A stretch of DNA of 64,000 nt from assembly GCF_024701975.1 (NCBI RefSeq), contig NZ_JANLNM010000006.1:421225-485224 (forward strand), written 5' to 3'. Shown piece after piece: positions 40,190 to 48,731 of the stretch (its first letter is position 1; every line of letters begins with the position of its first letter). The notes under the pieces were generated by a model that saw only the letters and a list, made by a program, of their open reading frames with translations, was not told where the DNA came from and ran no database searches. The translations under genes were made by a program, and so were the position numbers. The DNA is from Variovorax sp. ZS18.2.2 (GTDB lineage Bacteria; Pseudomonadota; Gammaproteobacteria; Burkholderiales; Burkholderiaceae_C).

Positions 40190-40915
40190 ATGCCTCTCGC
40201 GTCCCGCCTCCTCGCCTTCGACACCAGCACCGAGCACCTGTCGGTGGCCGTGCAGAACGGCGAGCAACTGCTCGCACACAGCGGCGCAGGCGGCGCGCAG
40301 GCCTCGACCACGCTGCTGCCGCTGATCCAGCAACTGCTGGCCGATGCCGGGCTGGCGCTGGCAGATCTCGATGCCATCGTCTTCGGCCGCGGACCGGGTT
40401 CTTTCACGGGTCTGCGCACCGCCTGCTCGGTGGCGCAGGGCCTGGCCTTCGGCGCCAACGTGCCGCTGCTGCCGGTCAACACGCTGCTGGCCGTGGCCGA
40501 GGAGGCGCGTCACGCCTTCGGCGCAAGGCAGGTCGTCGCCGTGCTCGATGCGCGCATGGATCAGCTCTACGCCGCGCGCTACGACTTCGATGCGGCCGGC
40601 CCGCTCGGCGGCGACGACGAACCGCTACTGCTGGCTCCCGAAGCACTCGAAGTGCCTGCCGGCTGGTCGCTCGCCGGCAATGCCTTCGTCGCCTACGGTC
40701 CGCGCCTCGCGCCGGCCACCGCCCGCCACGAGGTGCTGCCCACCGCTACCGCAATGCTGCGGCTGGCGCCCGCGCTGCTCGCGGCCGGGCGGACCGTTCC
40801 CGCGGCACAGGCCTGGCCGCTCTATGTTCGCGATAAAGTGGCGCAAACCACCGAGGAGCGCGCCGCCATCAAGGCGGCTGCTGCTGCCGCCGTTACGCCA
40901 CCCACCACTGCATGA
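40190..40915 (+). CDS. tsaB: tRNA threonylcarbamoyladenosine biosynthesis protein TsaB
   Basis: Non-catalytic ASKHA-fold partner of TsaD and TsaE in t6A synthesis, completing the pathway that TsaC starts. The 241-residue protein has LLAFDTSTEHLSVAV at the N-terminus, the GPGSFTGLRTACSVAQGLA signature and DARMDQLYAA. The C-terminal tail is Ala-rich. It is followed with an ATGA overlap by rimI, the usual pair. Confidence 0.95.
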   Translation: MPLASRLLAFDTSTEHLSVAVQNGEQLLAHSGAGGAQASTTLLPLIQQLLADAGLALADLDAIVFGRGPGSFTGLRTACSVAQGLAFGANVPLLPVNTLLAVAEEARHAFGARQVVAVLDARMDQLYAARYDFDAAGPLGGDDEPLLLAPEALEVPAGWSLAGNAFVAYGPRLAPATARHEVLPTATAMLRLAPALLAAGRTVPAAQAWPLYVRDKVAQTTEERAAIKAAAAAAVTPPTTA

Positions 40916-41454
40916 GCGCTGTCCTCCAGCCCGTCGAAGCCCGCCTCGAGCCGCTCACCATCGAGCGGATCGACGCTGTCTGCGCGGTCGAGCTGACGGC
41001 CTACACCCACCCCTGGACGCGCGCGAACTTCACCGATTCGATGGCCGTCGGCTACCACTGCCAGTGCCTGCTGGCACCCGGCCTCGCGGAGGGCGTGACC
41101 TCGCCGGTCACCAGCCTGGGCGAGACGCTCATCGGCTATTTCGTCGCCATGAAGGGCGTCGACGAGGTGCACCTGTTGAACTTCACCGTGGCGCCGGCCT
41201 TCCAGCGCCAGGGCTGGGCGCCGCTGATGCTGGAGGCACTCACCGGCTGGTCGCGTGCCGAGGGCGCGCAGTGGCTCTGGCTCGAGGTGCGCGAGAGCAA
41301 CCGGCGGGCGCTGGAGATCTACGCGCGCCAGGGTTTTCGCAGCGTCGGCGTGCGCAAGGGCTACTACCCGGCGTTCGAAGGCAAGCGTGAAGACGCGGTC
41401 GTGATGAGTTTGCGTTTGAACGAAACAGGCTCCGCCTGGGGAGCCCTGAAGTAA
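40912..41454 (+). CDS. rimI: ribosomal protein S18-alanine N-acetyltransferase
   Basis: GNAT acetyltransferase that modifies the N-terminus of ribosomal protein S18. The 180-residue protein has the RimI start (IDAVCAVELTAYTHPWTRANF), the acetyl-CoA-binding VAPAFQRQGWAPLML loop and WLEVRESNRRALEIYARQGF. It keeps a longer loop around residues 45-70 than E. coli RimI. Overlaps tsaB by four bases and the next gene by one. Confidence 0.93.
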   Translation: MSAVLQPVEARLEPLTIERIDAVCAVELTAYTHPWTRANFTDSMAVGYHCQCLLAPGLAEGVTSPVTSLGETLIGYFVAMKGVDEVHLLNFTVAPAFQRQGWAPLMLEALTGWSRAEGAQWLWLEVRESNRRALEIYARQGFRSVGVRKGYYPAFEGKREDAVVMSLRLNETGSAWGALK

Positions 41455-42245
41455 TGACCGCCGCGCAGACACTGAAGCTCGATGCGCGCCAGCGCGCGAT
41501 GCTCGACGAGATGGGGGTCAAGGTCTGGTGGCCCGTCCCTCAGGTGGCCGATGTGGTCGAGGCTGCGCCGGTCGTCGAAGAGGCGGTGACGCCGGAGCCG
41601 GTCGCTGAGCGGTATGTGCCGGAAGCGCCGGTCGCTGCGCCTCCGCCTGTCGCAAGGCCGGTGGCGGCACCCGCCCCGGTTGCCCGGCCGGCCACGGCGC
41701 CCGCAGCGCAAGGCGCCGCCGTGCTTGTCGAAGCGCCCTGCCGCCTCTATGCCGACGTGGCCGAAGCCCCGGCCTCCCTGCAAGGCGGCTGGCTCGTCGT
41801 GGCCGACATGCCGCCCGAGGCCGACGGCCGCCACGGCGAGCCTTTCTCGGGCGATGCCGGCCGCCTGCTCGACAACATGCTGCGCGCCCTGAAGCTGCAC
41901 GAAGGCAAGACGCCGGTGCACCTGATGCGAACGCACCGCGGCGTGGCCGCCGGCCAGCCCGGCAGCCCGCGCCAGATGGCCGAAGCCTTCGGGGAACATG
42001 CCGCCGCGCTGGCGCCGAGCGTCGTGCTGGCGATGGGCCCGCTGGCCGCGCAAAGCCTGATGCAGAGCGGCGACCCGCTCGGCAAGCTGCGCGGCCGTGC
42101 GGTGCCGCTGGCATCGGTCAGCGGCGTGCCGGTGGTGGCGACCTACCACCCGGCGTACCTGCTGCGAAACCCCGCCGATAAGGGCCGCGCCTGGGCTGAC
42201 CTCTGCCTCGCTGCGGAACAGCAAACGCCGTCGAAGCAGGACTGA
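41454..42245 (+). CDS. degenerate uracil-DNA glycosylase superfamily protein
   Basis: 263-residue member of the UDG superfamily. The N-terminal third is a Pro/Ala/Val-rich linker. The core keeps family-4-like landmarks: GEPFSGDAGRLLDNMLRAL and the motif-2 segment ATYHPAYLLRNP. The first catalytic motif (usually GExPG) reads ADMPP, and the four Cys ligands of the family-4 iron-sulfur cluster are absent; only two scattered Cys exist. It may have lost glycosylase activity or bind DNA differently. Position after rimI is typical for this gene. Confidence 0.78.
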   Translation: MTAAQTLKLDARQRAMLDEMGVKVWWPVPQVADVVEAAPVVEEAVTPEPVAERYVPEAPVAAPPPVARPVAAPAPVARPATAPAAQGAAVLVEAPCRLYADVAEAPASLQGGWLVVADMPPEADGRHGEPFSGDAGRLLDNMLRALKLHEGKTPVHLMRTHRGVAAGQPGSPRQMAEAFGEHAAALAPSVVLAMGPLAAQSLMQSGDPLGKLRGRAVPLASVSGVPVVATYHPAYLLRNPADKGRAWADLCLAAEQQTPSKQD

Positions 42246-42258
42246 CGAATGGGGTCCT

Positions 42259-42264
42259 TAAAAT
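42259..42264 (+). promoter_or_regulatory. -10-like TAAAAT, 8 bases before pyrF ATG
   Basis: TAAAAT followed by eight C/G-rich bases and the pyrF ATG, without a ribosome site, 13 bases after the previous stop. It fits the near-leaderless pattern seen elsewhere in the window, with a slightly longer spacing. Confidence 0.35.
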
Positions 42265-42272
42265 CGGCCCCC

Positions 42273-43097
42273 ATGACTTTTCTCGACAAGCTGGCCGCCG
42301 CACAGCAAAAAAACGGTTCGTTGCTCTGCGTGGGGCTCGATCCCGAGCCGGCCAGGTTCCCCGGGGGATACAAGGGCGACGCCGCCAGCATCTATGACTT
42401 CTGCGCGCGCATCGTCGACGCGACGGCCGACCTGGTCATCGCCTTCAAGCCGCAGATCGCCTACTTCGCCGCGCACCGCGCCGAAGCCCAGCTCGAGAAA
42501 CTCATGGAGCACATGCGCCGCAACGCGCCCCACGTGCCCGTGATCCTCGACGCCAAGCGCGGCGACATCGGCTCGACCGCCGAGCAGTACGCCATCGAAG
42601 CCTTCGAGCGCTACGGCGCCGACGCGGTGACGCTCTCGCCCTTCATGGGCTTCGACTCGGTGGCGCCCTACCTCAAGCACGAGGGCAAGGGCGCCTTCCT
42701 GCTGTGCCGCACCAGCAACCCGGGCGGCGCCGACCTGCAGGGCCAGCGATTGGCGGACATCGAAGGCCAGCCCTTCCTCTACGAACACGTCGCCAAGCTG
42801 GCGCAGGGGCCGTGGAACCTCAACGGCCAGCTCGGCCTTGTGGTGGGCGCGACCTACCCGGCGGAAATCGAGCGGGTGCGCGAGCTGGCACCGACGGTGC
42901 CGTTGCTGATTCCGGGCGTCGGCGCCCAGGGCGGCGACGCGGTCGCTACCGTGCGCGCCGGCTGGCGGGCCGATGCGCCGATCATCGTGAACTCGTCGCG
43001 GGCGATCATCTACGCCTCGTCGGGCGAAGATTTCGCCGATGCGGCCAAGAACGCCGCCCGCGCGACCCGCGACGCACTGGAAGCCGCCAAGCCCTGA
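42273..43097 (+). CDS. pyrF: orotidine-5'-phosphate decarboxylase (type 2)
   Basis: Final step of UMP synthesis, decarboxylating OMP. The 274-residue protein is of the longer type-2 family: LLCVGLDPEPARFP, LVIAFKPQIAYF and VILDAKRGDIGSTAEQYA with the catalytic Lys-x-x-Asp, and LIPGVGAQGGDA near the C-terminus. ATG 42273 is the family start; the earlier in-frame ATG at 42249 adds eight unrelated residues. It is convergent with the next gene, only four bases apart. Confidence 0.95.
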   Translation: MTFLDKLAAAQQKNGSLLCVGLDPEPARFPGGYKGDAASIYDFCARIVDATADLVIAFKPQIAYFAAHRAEAQLEKLMEHMRRNAPHVPVILDAKRGDIGSTAEQYAIEAFERYGADAVTLSPFMGFDSVAPYLKHEGKGAFLLCRTSNPGGADLQGQRLADIEGQPFLYEHVAKLAQGPWNLNGQLGLVVGATYPAEIERVRELAPTVPLLIPGVGAQGGDAVATVRAGWRADAPIIVNSSRAIIYASSGEDFADAAKNAARATRDALEAAKP

Positions 43098-43101
43098 GCC
43101 G

Positions 43102-43836
43102 TCAGGCGCGGCGCAGGCGGGTGAACAGCTCGAATTCCCAGTTCCGCATCCCCAGCAGCAGCGTGTAGCCCTCGCGGTCCTTGGCCGACAGCTTCTGGTC
43201 GGTCTGGTGCTGCTGCGCGAAGTCTTGCGCCACGCGCTGCAGCCGCTCCAGGAAGGCCGGCGCCAGCGAACGGCTGATCGAGCCGTGCACCAGCAGCAGG
43301 CCCTCGGCCGGGCCGTCGAAGCCGCCGCGGTAGTAGTCGAGCACCACGTTCTCGCGGAAGAACTCCATCACCGGGCCGTGCGGCCGCCAGCGGAAGGTCT
43401 TGGCGAGCTTCAGGCGATACCGGTTGAGCGGCCTGAGCTCGATGATGCCGATGCGGTCCAGTTGCGCGAGGCAGCCGATGCACTCGGCCTCGCTGATCCG
43501 GTAGGCCGCCACGATCTGCTCCAGCGTCCACTGGCTCAGCACGCTGATGGCCACCAGCAGCAGCTTCTTGTCCTTGACCACCGCCTTTTCCTGCTCCTGC
43601 GTCAGTTCCTTGAGCAACGGCTGGGCGTCGGCCACGCGCCGGGCGAGTTCGGCGAAATCGATCTTCAGGGCCCGGCAGATGGCGTCCACGCGCGACAGCG
43701 GCATGTCGCTCTTGGCCAGCATCCGCTTGACGCTGGATTCGGCCATGTCGAGCGACCGGGCCAGGTCGGCGTAGGTCATGCGGGCGCTTTTGAGTTCGTT
43801 CTTGAGGGCGAGTACGAGGTCGACAGTGGTGCTCAT
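43102..43836 (-). CDS. XRE-type helix-turn-helix regulator with extra C-terminal domain
   Basis: 244-residue protein with an N-terminal lambda-repressor-like helix-turn-helix (MTYADLARSLDMAESSVKRMLAKSDMP, residues 20-46) and a C-terminal domain of about 170 residues (WTLEQIVAAYRISEAECIG, YRLKLAKTFRWRPHGPVMEFF) resembling a second winged helix. Such proteins are common but uncharacterised in this family. It is divergent from the ceramidase-like gene, 140 bases apart, and may regulate it. Confidence 0.82.
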   Translation of the reverse strand: MSTTVDLVLALKNELKSARMTYADLARSLDMAESSVKRMLAKSDMPLSRVDAICRALKIDFAELARRVADAQPLLKELTQEQEKAVVKDKKLLLVAISVLSQWTLEQIVAAYRISEAECIGCLAQLDRIGIIELRPLNRYRLKLAKTFRWRPHGPVMEFFRENVVLDYYRGGFDGPAEGLLLVHGSISRSLAPAFLERLQRVAQDFAQQHQTDQKLSAKDREGYTLLLGMRNWEFELFTRLRRA

Positions 43837-43976
43837 GAGGGGGTGCGTGGCGCGAGGTGGGTATTAGAAAAGGATACCGTTGGGTGTGAAATAGTGCCTC
43901 GTATCGATTCTCGATGCCTGCAGAGCGACTGGCAACTAAATTCCGCGGCTCGTTACCCACCCCACCGAGGACCGCC

Positions 43977-44834
43977 ATGCTCTTGCCCGATTTCAGCCGC
44001 CGTGAACGTGCCCTGCTTTTCACCTTCGCGCTGCTCACGCTGCTCGCCTTCTTCGGCCCCGCGCTGCCGGCTGCCGACGTGGCGTTCGCCTCGGTCTTTG
44101 CCGACAACCGGGCCTGGCACGGGTTGCCGAACGCAATGGACGTGCTGAGCAACCTGCCGTTCGTGGTCATCGGCTTCCTCGGTCTTTACCGCCTCAACCG
44201 GATCGACCGCTCGCACCAGGAGGCGCTGGCCGAGTTCCCGCTGGCCCCGCCCGCCAGCGATCCGCCGGACAACACCCTGGACTGCGCCTGGCTCTTCTTC
44301 GCCGGCCTGATCGCCACCGCCGCCGGCTCGGCCTTCTATCACCTGATGCCCGACGCCCCCCGGCTCGCCGCTGACCGCGCCGGCATGGCGGTGGCCTTCG
44401 CGGGGCTGATCGGCATCGCGGTGTGCGAACGGGTGAGCCAGCGCGCCGGCTGGCCGGCCGCCTGGTTCATCCTGACGGCCGGCCTGCTGGCGGCCGAGGT
44501 GTCGCAGGAAACCGGCAATGTCATGCCCTGGGCGCTGGTGCAGTTCGGCGGCATGGCACTGGTGCTCGTGCTGGCGCTGGCCAGGCCGATGCGCGGTGCG
44601 TTGGGGCTCAAGCTGGGCTGGGTGATCTTCTTCTACGCGCTGGCCAAGGCCTTCGAGATGGGCGACCGCCAGATCTACGAGGCGACGCAGCACCTGCTGT
44701 CCGGCCACACGCTCAAGCACCTGACGGCGGCGCTGGCGGGCCTGCCTGTTCTGCTGGCGCTCAGGTCGCTCGAGAGGGGCTGGCAAGAGGATCTGCTGCG
44801 GCACAATCCCGACGCAGCCGCTGTGACGGCCTGA
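43977..44834 (+). CDS. ceramidase-family (CREST) integral membrane hydrolase
   Basis: 285-residue membrane protein with about seven hydrophobic helices. Metal-site features of the alkaline ceramidase / CREST superfamily are present: Ser and His in GSAFYHLMPD, Asp-Arg in LAADRAGM and the paired His in LLSGHTLKHLTAA near the C-terminus. In characterised members the His/Asp cluster binds Zn for amide hydrolysis. The substrate here is unknown; few betaproteobacteria make sphingolipids. ATG 43977 has GAGG at six bases. The acyltransferase fusion gene follows 14 bases later. Confidence 0.78.
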   Translation: MLLPDFSRRERALLFTFALLTLLAFFGPALPAADVAFASVFADNRAWHGLPNAMDVLSNLPFVVIGFLGLYRLNRIDRSHQEALAEFPLAPPASDPPDNTLDCAWLFFAGLIATAAGSAFYHLMPDAPRLAADRAGMAVAFAGLIGIAVCERVSQRAGWPAAWFILTAGLLAAEVSQETGNVMPWALVQFGGMALVLVLALARPMRGALGLKLGWVIFFYALAKAFEMGDRQIYEATQHLLSGHTLKHLTAALAGLPVLLALRSLERGWQEDLLRHNPDAAAVTA

Positions 44835-44848
44835 GGAGAATTCTTCGA

Positions 44849-46804
44849 ATGACAACCCCCGCCGCTGCCGCCACCCCTGTGGCGCTTCACGAAGCGAACG
44901 CCCACGCCAACCAGTTCGCCTTGCTCAAACAGCGGCGCTTCGCACCTTTCTTCTGGACGCAGTTCGCGGGCGCGGCGAACGACAACCTCTTCAAGTTCGC
45001 CTTCACCGTCATGGTGACCTACCAGCTGCAGCTCAGCTGGATGCCGCCGGCCATGGCGGGCCTGGCGATCGGGGCGCTGTTCATCCTGCCCTTCCTGCTG
45101 TTCTCGGCCACGGCCGGGCAGCTCACCGACAAGTTCGACAAGACGAAGATGATCCGCTTCGTCAAGAACCTGGAGATCGCGATCATGCTGATCGCGGCCT
45201 GGGGCTTCGTCACCGCCAATGCGGTGGTGCTGCTGGGCTGCGTGTTCCTCATGGGGCTGCACTCCACGCTGTTCGGGCCGGTCAAGTTCGCCTACCTGCC
45301 GCAGGTGCTCGATTCGCGCGAGCTCACCGGCGGCAACGGCATGGTCGAGATGGGCACCTTCGTCGCCATCCTGCTGGGCCAGGTGGCGGGCGGCCTCCTG
45401 GTGGCGGTGCCGCAGATCGGCCACACGAGCGTGGCCGTGGCCTGCGTGCTGCTCGCGCTGGCCGGCCGGGGCGTGGCGCAGGCCATTCCGCAAGCGCCGG
45501 CCACCGACCCGGGGCTGGTCATCAACTGGAACCCCTTCAGCGAGACCTGGCGCAACCTGAAGCTCGCGCACGGCAACGTGGTGGTGTTCCGCTCGCTGCT
45601 GGGCATTTCGTGGATGTGGTTCTTCGGTGCGGTGTTCCTGAGCCAGTTCCCCAGCTTCGCCAAGGAAGTGCTGCACGGCGACGAGCAGGTGGCCTCGCTG
45701 CTGCTGGTGGTGTTCTCGATCGGCATCGGCGTCGGCTCGCTGCTGTGCGAGACGCTGAGCCGCCGGCAGGTGGAAATCGGCCTCGTGCCGCTGGGCGCGA
45801 TTGGCATGAGCGTGTTCGCGATCGACCTGTATTTCGCCTCGCGCGCGCTGCCGAAGGTGGCCGAGATGGGCCTGGGCGCCTTCGTGCACCAGCCTGCGCA
45901 CTGGCGCGTGATGGCCGATCTCGGGCTGCTGTCGCTGTTCGCCGGCCTCTACAGCGTGCCGATGTACGCGCTCATCCAGCTGCGCAGCCAGCCCACGCAC
46001 CGGGCGCGGATCATCGCGGCGAACAACATCCTCAACGCGCTGTTCATGATCGGCAGCTCGGTCATCGCGGGCGCGCTGCTGGGCGCGGGCTTCACGATTC
46101 CGCAGATCTTCTTGTTCACCGGCATCGCCAACGCGGTGGTGGCGTTCTACATCTTCATGCTGGTGCCCGAGTACCTGCTGCGCTTCGTGGCCTGGGTGCT
46201 GTCGCGCTTTGTCTATCGCTTCGAGATCAAGGGCGACGAGCACATCCCCACCGAAGGCGCGGCCGTGCTGGTGTGCAACCACGTGAGCTTCATCGATGCG
46301 GTGCTGCTGATGGCGGCGAGCCCGCGGCCCATTCGCTTCATCATGGACCACCGCATCTTCAAGGTGCCGGTGCTCGGCTGGCTGTTCAAGCTGGCCAAGG
46401 CGATTCCCATCGCGCCGCAGAAGGAAGACCCGGCCGCCTACGAAGCGGCCTTCGCCAAGGCGCTGGCGGTGCTGCGGGAAGGCGACCTGCTCGCGATCTT
46501 CCCCGAGGGCGCGATCACCCGCGACGGCACGCTGCAGCCCTTCAAGGGCGGCGTGATGAAGATCGTGGAGAGTGCGCGCGCCGAAGGCATCGAGCCGCCG
46601 GTGATCCCGATGGCGCTGACCAACCTCTGGGGCTCGTACTTCAGCCGCATCGAACTGCGCGGCGGGCAGCAGGTCGCGATGGCCAAGCCCTTCCGCCGCG
46701 GCTTCTACAGCCGCGTGGGCCTGAACGTCGGCCAAGTCGTGCCGCCGTCCGAGGTGCGGCCCGAGGCGCTGCAGCAGCGCGTGAGCGGGCTGCTGGCGGC
46801 CTGA
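44849..46804 (+). CDS. MFS transporter fused to PlsC-type acyltransferase (LplT-like/acyltransferase)
   Basis: 651-residue fusion. Residues 1-430 form a 12-helix MFS permease similar to the lysophospholipid flippase LplT (RRFAPFFWTQFAGAANDNLFKF, DKFDKTKMIRFVKNLEI). Residues about 440-650 are a 1-acylglycerol-phosphate acyltransferase domain with NHVSFID (H-x4-D) and FPEGAITRDG. In E. coli the equivalent Aas protein also has an acyl-ACP synthetase domain, which is missing here. It probably takes up or flips lysophospholipids and re-acylates them on the inner leaflet. GAGGAGAA ribosome site; follows the ceramidase-like gene. Confidence 0.9.
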   Translation: MTTPAAAATPVALHEANAHANQFALLKQRRFAPFFWTQFAGAANDNLFKFAFTVMVTYQLQLSWMPPAMAGLAIGALFILPFLLFSATAGQLTDKFDKTKMIRFVKNLEIAIMLIAAWGFVTANAVVLLGCVFLMGLHSTLFGPVKFAYLPQVLDSRELTGGNGMVEMGTFVAILLGQVAGGLLVAVPQIGHTSVAVACVLLALAGRGVAQAIPQAPATDPGLVINWNPFSETWRNLKLAHGNVVVFRSLLGISWMWFFGAVFLSQFPSFAKEVLHGDEQVASLLLVVFSIGIGVGSLLCETLSRRQVEIGLVPLGAIGMSVFAIDLYFASRALPKVAEMGLGAFVHQPAHWRVMADLGLLSLFAGLYSVPMYALIQLRSQPTHRARIIAANNILNALFMIGSSVIAGALLGAGFTIPQIFLFTGIANAVVAFYIFMLVPEYLLRFVAWVLSRFVYRFEIKGDEHIPTEGAAVLVCNHVSFIDAVLLMAASPRPIRFIMDHRIFKVPVLGWLFKLAKAIPIAPQKEDPAAYEAAFAKALAVLREGDLLAIFPEGAITRDGTLQPFKGGVMKIVESARAEGIEPPVIPMALTNLWGSYFSRIELRGGQQVAMAKPFRRGFYSRVGLNVGQVVPPSEVRPEALQQRVSGLLAA

Positions 46805-46921
46805 AAAGTATCCTGAAGAGATACCAGTGGCGGCTCAAACCGCAACTGGTCGAAGCATTCGAGTCCCGCGGTGCGGTGGCGAACCATCATTCGCCCACCT
46901 TCACAACGCCGCGAGGCACTC

Positions 46922-47419
46922 ATGCAACCCTTCTCATCCACCACCGTTTCGATCCAGCGTGACACGCGGGCCTGGCAGTTCCAGGTCTGGGCGTCGTTCG
47001 CAGTCGCCGTCTTCCTCTGCGCCACCGGCTTGAGCTGGCTGCCGGGCGAGGCGCTGGACCGGGCGTTCATGGTGATGGGCTATGTGTTCTGCCTGAGCAC
47101 CGCTTTCATGCTGGCGAAGTTCATCCGTGACAACCAGCAGGCCGAAGGCACCGTCAGCCGCGACGTGCCGATGTGGCGCCTCGTGGTCTGGGGCAGCTTC
47201 TTCACCGCGATGGGCCTGACCGGCTGGGGCCTGGTCCGCATGGAGATCAACGACGCCTACAAGGCCTTCCTGGGCGTGAGCTGGCTGTTTCTCATCAGCT
47301 CGGCCTTCACGCTGGCCAAGACGCTGCGCGACCGTCATGAAGCCGACCTGATCGACGCCCGCCTGCAAGGCCGCCGCGCCGCCCGCCAGGAAGCTGCTGC
47401 TTCCGCCTCGGCCGAATGA
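46922..47419 (+). CDS. YiaA/YiaB-domain inner membrane protein
   Basis: 165-residue membrane protein with two copies of the YiaAB two-helix unit: WQFQVWASFAVAVFLCATG with a following helix and RDN, and WRLVVWGSFFTAMGLTGWG with another helix and RDR. Four transmembrane helices are expected and the C-terminus is charged. Function unknown. ATG 46922 has GAGG upstream. It begins a run of small membrane or secreted protein genes. Confidence 0.85.
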   Translation: MQPFSSTTVSIQRDTRAWQFQVWASFAVAVFLCATGLSWLPGEALDRAFMVMGYVFCLSTAFMLAKFIRDNQQAEGTVSRDVPMWRLVVWGSFFTAMGLTGWGLVRMEINDAYKAFLGVSWLFLISSAFTLAKTLRDRHEADLIDARLQGRRAARQEAAASASAE

Positions 47420-47460
47420 ACGCCGATTTTTCAACCACCGCCAACGAACGAAAGATCATC

Positions 47461-47919
47461 ATGAAAAAGTCGATTGCCACGCTTGCCCTCGCCGTCTGCA
47501 CCGCGTTCGCCGGTGTCGCGGTTCCTCTCCACGCACAGGCCCAGAGCGATGCTTCGGTCGCGCTCTCGCTGCTGCCCGTCGCCTCGGTGATCGGCGCGGC
47601 GTCCGTCGTCGGTGCTTCCGCCACGGCGGTGGTCGCGGTGCCCGCGGCGCTGTCGGTGGGTGGCTCGACGCTCGCCGTGGTCGCCGTCGAAGCGTCGGCC
47701 GACGGCACCGTCTACGTGCTGGAGCGCGCGTCGGACGGCGCACGCGCCAGCGTCAAGGTGATGGGGCGCGCCGCCAATGGCGCGGCCACGTCGGTCGGCA
47801 CGGCCGTCGTGGTCAGCGTGATCGGCAGCGGTGTCGTGCTCTCGGCTGCGGGCGAGGTGCTGGCTTTCGTGCCGAACGCCATCGGCCGCGCGCTCTTGCA
47901 CAACGAGAGGTTGTCATGA
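47461..47919 (+). CDS. small secreted or membrane protein, function unknown
   Basis: 152-residue protein with a signal peptide (MKKSIATLALAV, cleavage likely after AQA) and a body very rich in Ala, Val, Gly and Ser with two hydrophobic stretches (ASVIGAASVVGASATAVVAV and VVVSVIGSGVVLSAAGEVLA). ATG 47461 gives a normal signal peptide; an in-frame ATG at 47416, overlapping the upstream stop, would add 15 residues. Its stop overlaps the DUF2145 start, so they are coupled. No family recognised. Confidence 0.75.
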   Translation: MKKSIATLALAVCTAFAGVAVPLHAQAQSDASVALSLLPVASVIGAASVVGASATAVVAVPAALSVGGSTLAVVAVEASADGTVYVLERASDGARASVKVMGRAANGAATSVGTAVVVSVIGSGVVLSAAGEVLAFVPNAIGRALLHNERLS

Positions 47920-48701
47920 AGCGCGCGCTTGCGGTATGCCTGCTCGCGTTCGCGGCGCTGCAGGCGCAGGCCGGCCGCTCTTGCGAGCAGGTCCGACCGA
48001 GCCCGGAGCTCATCGTCAAGGGCATGCAACTGGCCGAGCGCACCTCGCAGCAACTCGACGCGAGCGGCGCCCGTGTCGTGCTGCTGGCGCGTGCGGGGCA
48101 GGACCTGAGCAAATACGGCCTGCGCTACTCGCACCTGGGCATCGCCTACAAGACCGAAGAAGGCTCGTGGCGCGTGGTGCACAAGCTCAACCAGTGCGGC
48201 ACCGCGGTGGCGGCGGTCTACCGCCAGGGGCTCGGCGAATTCTTCCTCGATGACCTGTGGCGCTACGAGGCCGCCTGGGTCGTGCCCACGCCGCAGGTGC
48301 AGACGCAGTTGCTGGCCGCGCTCAACGAGTCGCCTTCGCGCATCGTGCGGCTCAACGTGGCGCCCTACAGCATCGTGAGCTACGCATGGGGGCAGAAGTA
48401 CCAGCAGTCGAACCAGTGGGCTGTCGAGACGCTGGCCGCGGCCATGGAGCCCGCCACCATCAACAACCGCGCGCAGGCGCAGGCGTGGATGCAGTTCAAG
48501 GGCTACGAGCCGACCACGCTGAAGCTCGGTCCGCTGACCCGCCTGGGCGGCCGTGTGGGCTCGGCCAATATCGCCTTCGACGACCACCCGAATGAGAAGC
48601 GGTTTTCGGACCGCATCGAGACGGTGACGGTCGACTCGGTCTTCGCGTGGATGCCGCGCGCGGGGCTGGGTGGGGCGCCGGTGCAATTCAAGCTGCAATA
48701 A
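47916..48701 (+). CDS. DUF2145 family secreted protein
   Basis: 261-residue protein with a cleavable signal peptide (after AQA) matching DUF2145. Features are RYSHLGIAYKTE (residues 70-81), HKLNQCGT and YSIVSYAWGQKYQQSNQW. The Cys, His and Asn arrangement recalls circularly permuted NlpC/P60 cysteine hydrolases acting on cell-wall peptides, but this is only a guess. ATGA overlap with the previous gene and 30 bases before the zinc-ribbon membrane protein; the three make one operon. Confidence 0.85.
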   Translation: MKRALAVCLLAFAALQAQAGRSCEQVRPSPELIVKGMQLAERTSQQLDASGARVVLLARAGQDLSKYGLRYSHLGIAYKTEEGSWRVVHKLNQCGTAVAAVYRQGLGEFFLDDLWRYEAAWVVPTPQVQTQLLAALNESPSRIVRLNVAPYSIVSYAWGQKYQQSNQWAVETLAAAMEPATINNRAQAQAWMQFKGYEPTTLKLGPLTRLGGRVGSANIAFDDHPNEKRFSDRIETVTVDSVFAWMPRAGLGGAPVQFKLQ

Positions 48702-48731
48702 GAAAAGAAAACTCCTGAAAGAGGAAACGAA

